Source of the DNA: an uncultured Bacteroidales bacterium | Lineage (GTDB): Bacteria; Bacteroidota; Bacteroidia; Bacteroidales; F082 | DNA: 64,000 nt | Assembly (NCBI GenBank): GCA_905233445.1 | Contig: CAJOEP010000001.1 | Location: 62,001-126,000, forward strand | Direction of reading: 5' to 3' | Part shown: positions 36,104 to 45,695 of the stretch, piece by piece | Numbering within the stretch: the first letter of the stretch is position 1 | Layout: every line of letters begins with the position of its first letter | The notes under the pieces: generated by a model | Seen by the model: only the letters and a program-made list of their open reading frames with translations | Database searches by the model: none | Told to the model about the DNA's origin: nothing | Position numbers and translations under genes: made by a program

Positions 36104-37458
36104 TGAATTACATCATTAAAAACGCGACACTTGTCAACGAGGGAACGACCACGCTGGCAAGTGTCGTCATTTCTGACGGCAAGATCGCACAAATATTGCC
36201 GGGTAGAGACGCACGGCCGTGCGTCTCTACAGGGACAATTATTGATGCTACGGGCCTGTATCTAATCCCGGGCATCATCGACGAGCACGTGCATTTCCGT
36301 GAACCGGGACTGACACAGAAAGCCGACATCTTCACTGAGAGTAGGGCAGCCGTTGCAGGTGGCGTGACATCGTTTATGGACATGCCGAATACCAATCCGC
36401 AGACCACTACAAATGAGCTGTTGCAACAGAAATTCGACCTTGCGGCACAGAAATCGGCGGCGAATTACTCGTTTTATATGGGCGCAACAAACGAAAACAT
36501 CGACGAGATAAAGAAAGTTGACCCGAAAAAGGTTTGCGGCATCAAGTTGTTTATGGGCTCAAGCACTGGAAACATGCTTGTGAACGACAACGACATGCTT
36601 GTGCGCATCTTCAACGAGTCGCCGTGCCTGATTGCAGCACATTGCGAGGACGAGCAGATAATTCACGAAAACACGGTCTGCTGCAAGGATTTGGAGTCGA
36701 AAGACGCGGTGGTAGTAGATGCGAGCATTCATCCTTTTATCCGCACGACAGAAGCTTGCTACAAATCGACAGCGAAAGCGGTTTATATGGCTGCGAAGTT
36801 TGGCGCGAGATTGCATGTGATGCATATCTCGACGAAGTCGGAGCTGACATTGTTTAGAAATGATATTGCATTGAAAGACAAGAAGATAACAGCGGAGACA
36901 TGTCCGCATTACCTTACTTTCTGCGACAAGGATTACGAAGAAAAAAGCTATGCCATAAAGTGCAATCCGGCGATAAAAATGGCATCTGACCGTGATATTT
37001 TGCGCAAAGCCATCGTTGATGGACATATTGACACCATTGGAACCGACCACGCGCCGCATCTTTGGCACGAGAAATTTACGGACGATTATTTCACGGCAAA
37101 ATCAGGCTTTCCGTCGATACAGAACAGCCTCGATGTGATGCTCAATCTCTATCATCAGGGTGTGATTTCGTTGGAACAAATCGTGAAGCTGATGTGCCAT
37201 AATCCTGCTGAGTTGTATCAAATCAAGGGTAGAGGCTTTATTCGCGAAGGCTATTATGCCGACTTGGTACTTGTCGATTTGAATCATGAAAAAGTGATTA
37301 AAAACGACGATATGCTTTACAAATGCGGCTGGACTCCATACGACGGTATGAATGTGAAATCGCGTGTGACGCATACTTTTGTGAACGGAAAACTCGTTTA
37401 TCACGATGGTATCGTTGAAGAAAATATTATTGGAAAACCTTTGGAATTTGATCGGTAA
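36103..37458 (+). CDS. pyrC: Dihydroorotase
   Basis: PGIIDEHVHFREPGLTQKADIFTESRAAVAGGVTSFMDMPNTNPQT; DTIGTDHAPHL. Confidence 0.95.
   Translation: MNYIIKNATLVNEGTTTLASVVISDGKIAQILPGRDARPCVSTGTIIDATGLYLIPGIIDEHVHFREPGLTQKADIFTESRAAVAGGVTSFMDMPNTNPQTTTNELLQQKFDLAAQKSAANYSFYMGATNENIDEIKKVDPKKVCGIKLFMGSSTGNMLVNDNDMLVRIFNESPCLIAAHCEDEQIIHENTVCCKDLESKDAVVVDASIHPFIRTTEACYKSTAKAVYMAAKFGARLHVMHISTKSELTLFRNDIALKDKKITAETCPHYLTFCDKDYEEKSYAIKCNPAIKMASDRDILRKAIVDGHIDTIGTDHAPHLWHEKFTDDYFTAKSGFPSIQNSLDVMLNLYHQGVISLEQIVKLMCHNPAELYQIKGRGFIREGYYADLVLVDLNHEKVIKNDDMLYKCGWTPYDGMNVKSRVTHTFVNGKLVYHDGIVEENIIGKPLEFDR
36203..36230. repeat. 28-nt perfect palindrome GTAGAGACGCACGGCCGTGCGTCTCTAC in frame within pyrC
   Basis: Identical core to the intergenic copy at 29127-29153. 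Confidence 0.96.
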
Positions 37459-37461
37459 ATT

Positions 37462-37917
37462 ATGAAAAAAATATTGATAATCATAGCGTTAGTAATGGTT
37501 TTTGTCTCTTGCCAGAATAAAACCGTTCGTCATGTGCAGAAAGTGGCTCATTATTATGCGGAGACCGACCTTCCTTGGGTGATTTATTATTACGATGTTA
37601 TTGGGAAGGACTCAACATGGGTGGAGGAGAGATGGTTTCATGAGAATGGTGTGCTAGAACTTGAAGGGAAAATCGTTGATAATCAAAGGGAAGGCGAGTT
37701 TAAAGGTTATTTTCCGTCAGGCGAGTTAATGAGTGTCGGCAAATTTGTTAAAGGCAAGCGCGAGGGTAAGGGCGTGATTTATTATGAAAACGGTCAGGTT
37801 AACGTCGAGAACGAATATCGTAACGGCAAACCATATGGAATATGGAAAAAATATGACGAAGACGGCAACTTGATAATGGTGGGGGATGCAAAAGATGTTA
37901 TCAATCTTCTCGGATGA
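37462..37917 (+). CDS. MORN/YwqK-like repeat lipoprotein
   Basis: Lipobox VFVSCQNK; repeated ENGVLELEGKIVDNQREGEFKGYFPSGELMSVGKFVKGKREGKGVIYYENGQ. Confidence 0.8.
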   Translation: MKKILIIIALVMVFVSCQNKTVRHVQKVAHYYAETDLPWVIYYYDVIGKDSTWVEERWFHENGVLELEGKIVDNQREGEFKGYFPSGELMSVGKFVKGKREGKGVIYYENGQVNVENEYRNGKPYGIWKKYDEDGNLIMVGDAKDVINLLG

Positions 37918-38335
37918 AAACTATATGCGGCAGGCTTTGGCTGAAGCCAAAGCCGCCGCCGATGACGATGAGGTGCCGGTAGGCGCAGTCGTTGTGGTGA
38001 ACGACAAAATCATTGCCCGCGCGCACAATCAGGTGGAGTTGCTCACCGATGTCACTGCGCACGCCGAGATTTTGGCCATCACTGCGGCATGTAACGCCTT
38101 GGGTACCAAATATTTGGATGACTGTACGCTTTATGTCACGCTGGAGCCATGTGTGATGTGCGCTGGCGCGTTGGAGCACTGCCATATAAAAAAGGTCGTG
38201 TGGGCCTGCGACGACCCGAAAAACGGATTCCAGCGTTTTGGTAACCTTTTACATCCGAAAACCGAAATAAAAAAAGGCATTCTCAAAGAAGAATGCCTTG
38301 AAATGTTGACCGATTTCTTTAAAAAGAAACGTTAG
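37886..38335 (+). CDS. tadA: Nucleoside/tRNA adenosine deaminase
   Basis: VTAHAEILAI, YVTLEPCVMCAGAL zinc motifs. Confidence 0.92.
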   Translation: MQKMLSIFSDENYMRQALAEAKAAADDDEVPVGAVVVVNDKIIARAHNQVELLTDVTAHAEILAITAACNALGTKYLDDCTLYVTLEPCVMCAGALEHCHIKKVVWACDDPKNGFQRFGNLLHPKTEIKKGILKEECLEMLTDFFKKKR

Positions 38336-39765
38336 TCTTTCTTCACCATATCTCTGAAGAAACGCATCAGCAGTCTGACGTGAATGCCAACGCCGCCAGC
38401 AGGTTTGTAGCCGTCAGCTTTCTCGAGGAATGCTGTCCCGGCGATGTCGAAATGCACCCAGGGATAGTCGGTGAAATGCTCAAGGAACTTGCCGGCGGTG
38501 ATTGCGCCGCCGAATTTTCCACCTATATTCTTGATGTCGGCCAAGTCTGATTTAATCAATTCGCCATATTCTTCGTACATTGGGAATTTGACGAGGCGTT
38601 CATAAACGCGTTCTCCCACGTCTTCGAGTTGCTTGTAGATGTCGTCGGCATCGTGTTCCATTGCCACCGTCGCTACCGGTCCGATGGCGTAGGATGCCGC
38701 TCCTGTTAGTGTAGCGAAGTCGAACACCATCATCGGGTTGTATTTCTTGGCGTAGGCGAGTGCGTCGGCTAAAATCAAGCGTCCTTCAGCGTCGGTGTTG
38801 AGCACTTCAACGGTGGTGCCGTCGTACATGGTGATGATGTCGCCAGTCACGCGGGCGTTGCCGTCGATGCGGTTGTCGGTGGCCGGCACTAATGCTATCA
38901 CATGGACAGGTAGTTTCGCTTTTGCCACTGCATATACCGTACAAGCCACTGTGGCAGCGCCGGACATGTCGTCTTTCATGTCGCTCATGAAAGTGGAAGT
39001 CTTGAGATTATAGCCACCGGTGTCGAAGACGATGCCTTTGCCGACCAACACTATCGGTTTCTCGTTGACGGGATTTTCAGGTTTCCATTCGAGAATTGTA
39101 AATGTCGGTTCGTCGATACTTCCGGCGTTGACGGCGAGCAGACCGCCCATCTTAAGGGCTTCGATCTTCTTTTTATTGAACACTTCAGCGTTACCGCCCA
39201 CTGAACGTACTTTTTCGCTGATAAACTCGGCGAGTTTTTCGGCGTTGAGTTGGTTGACCGGCTCATTCACCAGGTCGCGTGCCATCAAAGTGGCTTCAAC
39301 GGTGATGTTGAGTTTCTCAACACAGTCGTCGCAAGCTGTTCCTTCAAGGAAATATATGGTTGTCAATGAGTTAGCCTTGACATCAGTCTTGTATTTGTTG
39401 AACTCGTAGTTGGCAAGCATCATGCCTTCGGCGGTACCCATTTTCACGCAGCGTTTACCACCGATATTTTGAATCAGAACATCGCTATACTTATTGGCAT
39501 TCAACCACTTACATATAGATGCGCCTTTTTTACGGCACTTCTCCATGAACTTGTTCTCTGATTCCTCGCTGTCGATGAAGAAAATGTGATAACATCCAGT
39601 GTATCTGTTGATTACGACGGTTTTTTTGTTGTCGTCAGCGTATATTTTCTTTATATAATCGCATTCTTCTTTACGAAGTCCGGTTTTTTCGATGTTATCG
39701 ATTGAATCTAATATAAAAACCTTTGCAGAAACATTGTCGTCGTTTCTAAATTTTAATTGTGTCAT
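38332..39765 (-). CDS. M17 leucyl aminopeptidase family protein
   Basis: VLVGKGIVFDTGGYNLK, NTDAEGRLILADALAYA. Confidence 0.95.
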   Translation of the reverse strand: MTQLKFRNDDNVSAKVFILDSIDNIEKTGLRKEECDYIKKIYADDNKKTVVINRYTGCYHIFFIDSEESENKFMEKCRKKGASICKWLNANKYSDVLIQNIGGKRCVKMGTAEGMMLANYEFNKYKTDVKANSLTTIYFLEGTACDDCVEKLNITVEATLMARDLVNEPVNQLNAEKLAEFISEKVRSVGGNAEVFNKKKIEALKMGGLLAVNAGSIDEPTFTILEWKPENPVNEKPIVLVGKGIVFDTGGYNLKTSTFMSDMKDDMSGAATVACTVYAVAKAKLPVHVIALVPATDNRIDGNARVTGDIITMYDGTTVEVLNTDAEGRLILADALAYAKKYNPMMVFDFATLTGAASYAIGPVATVAMEHDADDIYKQLEDVGERVYERLVKFPMYEEYGELIKSDLADIKNIGGKFGGAITAGKFLEHFTDYPWVHFDIAGTAFLEKADGYKPAGGVGIHVRLLMRFFRDMVKKD

Positions 39766-40991
39766 GATAAAAATCCTTCTAAAACGCGCATTGTTTTATC
39801 AGTTGCACCAACTTTTGATGCTACGTAGTCGTGGCACACACGCGATGCCTTTTTGTAATAATCCTCGTCGTGGATAAGTCTGAAGAAAATGTCTTCGAGT
39901 GCATCCTGGTTTTTGATAGCGAATGCGCCTTTCTTTTTGACGAGGTCAACAGCTTCTTCAAATTCATGGTATTTAGGGCCGAAAACCACCGGGATGTTAT
40001 ACACGATGGCTTCTTGGATATTGTGAATACCGTCGTAGAATCCGGCGCCAATGTAAGCAAAGCGCGCGTATCTGTAAATCTTTGATAAAATTCCTATTTT
40101 ATTGATTACCAAAGTTCTTGACTGCTTACTCGGGTCGAAATTGGTATATAATTGATAATCATGGAGATGCGACTCGATTTGTTTGATGTGCGAATTGGAG
40201 ATGTCGTGTGGCACCATTATGAAGCAGTAGTCGCCAGGCATGTTGTCGATGAAATTATAGAGTATTTTCTCGTCTGACGGCCAGCTACTGCCTGCGATGA
40301 TACATTGTCTGTCGCCGATAAACTGTTCGATGTCGGGGAAACGTTGTTCCTGCTGGGCTATTTCATAGACGCGGTCGAAGCGCGTGTCGCCAGTGACTGT
40401 AAGGTCGTCGATGCCCATTTTGTAAAGAAGAGCTGCAGTCTGGTTATTCTGTGCGAAGAAGAATTTGACTTTGTAGAAGTGTTTTCTGAACCATTTTCCC
40501 CAAGGCTTGAAGAAATACTGGTTCGGACGCAGTACCGTTGATGTATAGAAAATAGGTATATGTCTGTCTTTCAACACTTTAATATGGTTGAACCAGAAGT
40601 CATATTTTACGAAAATAGCTGCTTTGAAATGGAAGTTTTTTACCAGATGGCGTGCATTGCTCAAGGTGTCGAGAGGCATATAGGCCACCATGTCGGCAAG
40701 GGGGAAGTCTTTTTTCACTTCATAACCCGAGGGTGAGAAGAAGGTGAGAAGGATTTTATACTGCGGGTAGTTTTGTTTCAGTTTTTCGATAATCGGCAGT
40801 CCTTGCTCAAATTCGCCCAGAGAAGAGACGTGTACCCATATCCACTTGTCGGTTGGATTGGCTGGTTTGAGTTTTGACCATTGGTTTTTACGTCCCGAGC
40901 ACCATAATTTTGCTTTTTTGTTGCCTAAAAATGCGGCCAAATGTATCATGGCTGCATAAACACGTATGAAAAAGGTATAAATATATCTCAT
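39762..40991 (-). CDS. kdtA: 3-deoxy-D-manno-octulosonic acid transferase
   Basis: WIWVHVSSLGEFEQGLPIIEKLKQNYPQYKILLTFFSPSGYEV; GAGFYDGIHNIQEAIVYNIPVVFGPKY. Confidence 0.93.
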   Translation of the reverse strand: MRYIYTFFIRVYAAMIHLAAFLGNKKAKLWCSGRKNQWSKLKPANPTDKWIWVHVSSLGEFEQGLPIIEKLKQNYPQYKILLTFFSPSGYEVKKDFPLADMVAYMPLDTLSNARHLVKNFHFKAAIFVKYDFWFNHIKVLKDRHIPIFYTSTVLRPNQYFFKPWGKWFRKHFYKVKFFFAQNNQTAALLYKMGIDDLTVTGDTRFDRVYEIAQQEQRFPDIEQFIGDRQCIIAGSSWPSDEKILYNFIDNMPGDYCFIMVPHDISNSHIKQIESHLHDYQLYTNFDPSKQSRTLVINKIGILSKIYRYARFAYIGAGFYDGIHNIQEAIVYNIPVVFGPKYHEFEEAVDLVKKKGAFAIKNQDALEDIFFRLIHDEDYYKKASRVCHDYVASKVGATDKTMRVLEGFLS

Positions 40992-41004
40992 AATATAGGG
41001 ATTT

Positions 41005-41772
41005 TCAATAATAATAGTATTCAGCCGGTTTGCGTTTGTAAGTCGGTATGTATATAGCGGCTCTGATGCCGATATATTGGTCGATGTAGTGTTTTGTGTC
41101 TTTGGCTTGCAGTTTGAAGTCCCAAGCTCGCAATGATTTTGTGTAAGCCTGAATAAACTCAAGTGATAATGAGAAGTTCAGGATTCTCGAGTTGCTTAAA
41201 AACAAATAGCCTATTTCGCCGGACCATGCGAATCCGCCGCGCATTCTGTCGTAACCGTACGGATAATCGCCTGCCATTGCCGGGGGTGGTGATGCGTAAG
41301 AGCCGAATTCGGTCCTGATTCTGTTATAAAGATAGCCCAATCCGCCTTGTACGAAGAATCCGCAGTTCTTATTCGGCGACAAAACAGGGAAAATCTTTCC
41401 TGCCTTTGCCTGAAAATGGGCACCACGCTCAAACAGCGCATAGCTTCCATAAATGCCGTCGCCGGTGATTATCTCGCCATTGTTGTCTAAGACATCGCCG
41501 AAAAGCTCCTCGCGGCTTATTTTTATAGAATTTCCCGAGATGAAATTGCCGTTTATACTGAAAATCCAGTTATTATCAGTCTTGTAACACAAGCTTCCTC
41601 CGATAGAATTATTGTTGTTGTATAAAACTTTGGTGTCTTTTCCCGGAAACTGATAAGCATAAGTCACTTGAAACATAAAGGTTGAAATCTTATCGCTTTT
41701 TATGTCGTATTGTGCCTTTGTTAAAAATGGTAAAAGGCTCAATGTGATGAAAATCAATATCTTATGCCTCAT
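41005..41772 (-). CDS. Hypothetical outer membrane beta-barrel protein
   Basis: Signal peptide, beta-rich sequence. Confidence 0.6.
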   Translation of the reverse strand: MRHKILIFITLSLLPFLTKAQYDIKSDKISTFMFQVTYAYQFPGKDTKVLYNNNNSIGGSLCYKTDNNWIFSINGNFISGNSIKISREELFGDVLDNNGEIITGDGIYGSYALFERGAHFQAKAGKIFPVLSPNKNCGFFVQGGLGYLYNRIRTEFGSYASPPPAMAGDYPYGYDRMRGGFAWSGEIGYLFLSNSRILNFSLSLEFIQAYTKSLRAWDFKLQAKDTKHYIDQYIGIRAAIYIPTYKRKPAEYYYY

Positions 41773-41864
41773 ACTGGTAATAATAATATTTTTGCAAATA
41801 TAATAAACGTTTTGGAATTATGCATATAAATTTTAAAAAATGTTTCATTTATCAAAATTATTAG

Positions 41865-41872
41865 TATCTTTG
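41865..41872 (+). promoter_or_regulatory. -7 promoter element TATCTTTG
   Basis: TAnnTTTG consensus upstream of the lipoprotein gene. Confidence 0.5.
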
Positions 41873-41904
41873 CATTTTAATAATAACAACAAAAAATTAA
41901 TTTT

Positions 41905-42648
41905 ATGAAAAAGAATTTGGCTTTTATTGCATTGGTTTTCAGTGTATTGATGTTGGTTTTTGTGTCATGTGGCAAGAGTGATTCAAACCCTGAGACACCT
42001 GAGACGCCGAATACGCATTGGTATTCACCGGAACCTGGTGAGAATGGTACTTTGCCGGAGTCGGTTTTGCCGGCAGCGTTACAAGATTCTATTAGTGAAT
42101 ATTTCAAAATCCATGATGGCGATAATCCTCCAATTATCAACCATGGCGAGTTTGTTTCGCATCCTCATGTGCTTCTGTTCTCCAACTATTCGTCGTCAGA
42201 GACAGACACTATAGGCTCGGTTTATAATGACCGCTATATAGCCTTCATTGAAAACGGAAATAAAATGGATTTCTATGGCAAACAGTGGGATGATGAATAT
42301 GAGGAATATTATGAGGAAGCATACAGGGGACTTAATGTTTTGGGTTCCGGAGAGAATTTCACATGCTATTATCTCACAGAGGGTTATCCTAACGGAATGT
42401 ACGCTAAACAATCGACAGTGTTCAGTGGTGCATGGACTCCATCATCTCGCGGATTGCGTGATTTTCAAGTAGCTGTGATTCTATTGGAAACCAGTGGCAA
42501 CCCGAGTTTGGCACCTGCCGGTTCGTTCCGTGTGCTTGGCGATGGTGACGGTTTGGCGGAAACCGACAATTGGATGGATGGAAAGAGCGAGTCTTGCCCG
42601 GCCGATATGACGGATAATGATCCTTTCCGAATGTTTAGAGTGAAATAA
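41905..42648 (+). CDS. Hypothetical lipoprotein
   Basis: MKKNLAFIALVFSVLMLVFVSCGKSD lipobox. Confidence 0.75.
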   Translation: MKKNLAFIALVFSVLMLVFVSCGKSDSNPETPETPNTHWYSPEPGENGTLPESVLPAALQDSISEYFKIHDGDNPPIINHGEFVSHPHVLLFSNYSSSETDTIGSVYNDRYIAFIENGNKMDFYGKQWDDEYEEYYEEAYRGLNVLGSGENFTCYYLTEGYPNGMYAKQSTVFSGAWTPSSRGLRDFQVAVILLETSGNPSLAPAGSFRVLGDGDGLAETDNWMDGKSESCPADMTDNDPFRMFRVK

Positions 42649-42649
42649 A

Positions 42650-43894
42650 ATGTCGCAAGAACAGCTGATTTCACAAGCAGTTTTAAAGAATGGAATAAAG
42701 GTAATTCACCGGCATCGTGCCGGTGAATTATCGCATTTGGCTCTTATGGTCAATGCAGGAATGCGTGACGAGAAAGCTGACGAGAACGGCTTGGCGCATT
42801 TCATCGAACATCTTGTATTTAAAGGAACAAAACGCCGTAAGGCATATCATATTTTGAGCTGCCTTGAAAATGTAGGAGGCGATCTTAACGCATTCACTAC
42901 CAAGGAGGAAACTTGCATCCATGCGTCATTTTTGAAGGAACATATCGACAAGGCAATGGATTTGTTTGCCGACGTGGTGTTCAACAGCACTTTTCCTGAA
43001 AATGAGATGGAGAAGGAGAAAGAAGTGATTTTGGATGAAATAAACTCTTACCGCGACACTCCTGCTGACGAGATTTTCGATGAGTTTGAAAATCTGATTT
43101 ACAGAGGTCATCAGTTGGGACGTAACATCTTGGGAACCATCGACTTAGTGAGTAAATACTCCCGCAACGACATAATGAGATTCCGTAATCAGCATTATGC
43201 GCCCGACAGAATGGTTTTAGCGTGTATCGGAAATATCTCTTTTGAAGCTTTTTTGAAGCTGGCGAATAAGTATTTTGCTGATTATCAGGGAGAAGCACTG
43301 CCATTTGATAGGATGCCGTTTGTTGCCAATGAGCCGACAATGCGTGTTGAGGAGCGTAAAAACCATCTGACGCATGTGATAATGGGCGGTTTGGCGTATC
43401 CATACAATGATGAACGCAAACTGAAGTTGATTTTGTTGAACAATATTTTGGGCGGACCGGGTATGAACACTCGTTTGAACCTTAATATTCGTGAGAAATA
43501 TGGTTTTGCCTATACTATTGAATCTCAATATAATGCGTATTCCGACACTGGAAACTATACCATATACATGGGTGTAGACCCGCACTCGCAGGAACGCTCT
43601 ATTGAATTGGTTTACAAGGAGTTAAATAAGCTGATGACTCAGAAACTCGGCATCTTGCAGCTTTCAAACGCAAAAAAACAGCTTATCGGGCAGGTGGCGT
43701 TGAGCAATGAGTCGGGAATGAACGATTTGCTTGGCATGGTGAGAGCCGGTTTCTTTGAGGAACATATTGAGACCTTGCCTGAAACCATAGCGAAATTGGA
43801 AAAGATAACATCAAGCGAGTTGCTTGAAATCGCCAATGACATTTACGATAAAAACAAAGTCAACCTGTTGATATTCAAGGGTAACGAAGAATAA
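42650..43894 (+). CDS. M16 family zinc peptidase
   Basis: HFIEHLVFKGTKRR (HxxEH), NILGGPGMNTRLNLNIREKYGFAY. Confidence 0.95.
   Translation: MSQEQLISQAVLKNGIKVIHRHRAGELSHLALMVNAGMRDEKADENGLAHFIEHLVFKGTKRRKAYHILSCLENVGGDLNAFTTKEETCIHASFLKEHIDKAMDLFADVVFNSTFPENEMEKEKEVILDEINSYRDTPADEIFDEFENLIYRGHQLGRNILGTIDLVSKYSRNDIMRFRNQHYAPDRMVLACIGNISFEAFLKLANKYFADYQGEALPFDRMPFVANEPTMRVEERKNHLTHVIMGGLAYPYNDERKLKLILLNNILGGPGMNTRLNLNIREKYGFAYTIESQYNAYSDTGNYTIYMGVDPHSQERSIELVYKELNKLMTQKLGILQLSNAKKQLIGQVALSNESGMNDLLGMVRAGFFEEHIETLPETIAKLEKITSSELLEIANDIYDKNKVNLLIFKGNEE
42702..42730. repeat. Palindrome TAATTCACCGGCA-tcg-TGCCGGTGAATTA inside M16 peptidase CDS
   Basis: Perfect 13-bp arms, 3-nt loop. Confidence 0.9.
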
Positions 43895-43897
43895 TTA

Positions 43898-44635
43898 CTA
43901 AAACTCTTTCTTTCTCAGTTCGAAATTGGAACCCAGATAATGGCTACGGACTACTGGGTCGCTGGCGAGTTCTTCCGGTGTTCCGGATTTGAGCAATTGA
44001 CCTTCAAACACCAGATACGCGCGGTCGGTGATTGACAGTGTCTCGTTGGCGTTGTGGTCGGTGATGAGCACGCCTATGTTTTTTGTTTTCAGCTTGGCGA
44101 CGACTCGTTGGATATCTTCAACAGCGATAGGGTCAACGCCGGCGAAAGGCTCATCGAGGAGGATGAATTTGGGGTCGATGGCGAGTGCGCGTGCTATCTC
44201 GCAGCGACGGCGCTCACCGCCTGAAAGCTGTATTCCCTTGCTTTTCCTGATATGTTGGAGACCGAACTCATCGAGTAAAGATTCAAGTTTTTCGACGCGC
44301 TGCTCTTTGGTGAAGTCTTTTTTAAACTGCATCACGGAGTAGATGTTGTCCTCTACCGACATTTGGCGAAACACCGATGCCTCTTGTGCGAGGTATCCGA
44401 TGCCTATTTGAGCGCGTTTGTACATCGGGAATTTCGTAATCTCCTCATTATCAAGATAAACATGACCCGAGAAAGGCTTGATAAGACCCACAATCATGTA
44501 GAAAGTGGTGGTTTTGCCTGCGCCGTTTGGACCCAAAAGACCCACGATCTCGCCTTGGTTCACCTCGATGCTGACACCTTTGACGACAGTGCGCTGTTTG
44601 TATTTCTTGACTAAAGTATCGGTTCTGAGTAACAT
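43898..44635 (-). CDS. lptB: LPS export ABC transporter ATP-binding protein
   Basis: [58 protein letters not shown]. Confidence 0.96.
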   Translation of the reverse strand: MLLRTDTLVKKYKQRTVVKGVSIEVNQGEIVGLLGPNGAGKTTTFYMIVGLIKPFSGHVYLDNEEITKFPMYKRAQIGIGYLAQEASVFRQMSVEDNIYSVMQFKKDFTKEQRVEKLESLLDEFGLQHIRKSKGIQLSGGERRRCEIARALAIDPKFILLDEPFAGVDPIAVEDIQRVVAKLKTKNIGVLITDHNANETLSITDRAYLVFEGQLLKSGTPEELASDPVVRSHYLGSNFELRKKEF

Positions 44636-45591
44636 TATATAATTCCTTCCTTGATGATGTCGTGAATATGAATCATGCCCACATATTTGCCGTTTTCGAG
44701 AACAGGAAGCACGGAAATCTCCTTGCTTTGCATGATGTTGAGTGCGTCGGCCACGTGTGCTGATTTTTCAATTGTTGTTGGGTTTTTCGTCATTATCTCG
44801 TTGACTTTAACCGCCTCGATGTTAGGGTGTTTCATCAGCATGCGCCGCAGGTCGCCGTCGGTGACGATTCCCACTAGTTTTTCGTTGTCGATTACTGCTG
44901 CTGCTCCGAGCATCTTTTGTGATATTTCAATAATCGCTTGAGTCATAATGTCTTCCGGTTTCACCAGAGGCACGCCGTTTTTGATGCAGACGTCGCCGAC
45001 GGTGAGGTAGAGACGTTTGCCGAGGGCGCCGCCGGGGTGGAATTTCGCGAAATCTTCGGCAGTGAAGCCGCGCAGTTTAAGGAGAGCCACTGCGAGAGCG
45101 TCGCCCATCACGAGCTGTGCCGTGGTGGAGCTCGTCGGTGCCAAATTGTTTGGACAAGCTTCGCGCGGCACGGTGGTGTCGAGCACGAAATCGGCCTGAC
45201 TGGCGAGATATGACGCTTTGTTGCCGACGATGGCGACGAGTTTGTTCTTTCTTATTTTTATTAAAGGTATGAGGACTTTGATTTCCGGAGTCTCGCCGCT
45301 TTTTGATACGATAATCACCACGTCGTTGTCGCGGATGATGCCCAGATCACCGTGGATGGCGTCGGCGGCATGCATGAAGACTGCGGTGGTGCCTGTCGAG
45401 TTGAGTGTGGCGACGATTTTTTGCGCTATGTTTGCACTTTTTCCGATGCCGGATACGATGACGTTGCCCTTCGATTTGAAGATTAATTCAACCACTTTCT
45501 CGAAATCTTCGGTGAGCAGAGACTTTAACCCTAAAATCGAATTTGCTTCATTATCAATAACTTGCAGTGCAATTTCGCGTAAATTTTCCAT
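44635..45591 (-). CDS. kdsD: KpsF/GutQ family arabinose-5-phosphate isomerase
   Basis: SIS domain [25 protein letters not shown], two CBS domains. Confidence 0.95.
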   Translation of the reverse strand: MENLREIALQVIDNEANSILGLKSLLTEDFEKVVELIFKSKGNVIVSGIGKSANIAQKIVATLNSTGTTAVFMHAADAIHGDLGIIRDNDVVIIVSKSGETPEIKVLIPLIKIRKNKLVAIVGNKASYLASQADFVLDTTVPREACPNNLAPTSSTTAQLVMGDALAVALLKLRGFTAEDFAKFHPGGALGKRLYLTVGDVCIKNGVPLVKPEDIMTQAIIEISQKMLGAAAVIDNEKLVGIVTDGDLRRMLMKHPNIEAVKVNEIMTKNPTTIEKSAHVADALNIMQSKEISVLPVLENGKYVGMIHIHDIIKEGII

Positions 45592-45640
45592 TATAAAAAT
45601 TTTTTTTAAAATTTTCTTGCTTAATTAAAACTAAAAGTTA

Positions 45641-45648
45641 TAACTTTG
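45641..45648 (+). promoter_or_regulatory. -7 promoter element TAACTTTG upstream of recQ
   Basis: TAnnTTTG consensus. Confidence 0.5.
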
Positions 45649-45695
45649 TAAAAATAACGATACAAAGATAAGAATTATTTTTAAATGCTGAAACT

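Noticed and set aside
37462-37917. YwqK/MORN-repeat lipoprotein as an antitoxin of a TA system
   Set aside because: Family names mention antitoxin, but no toxin partner is adjacent; the downstream gene is tadA.
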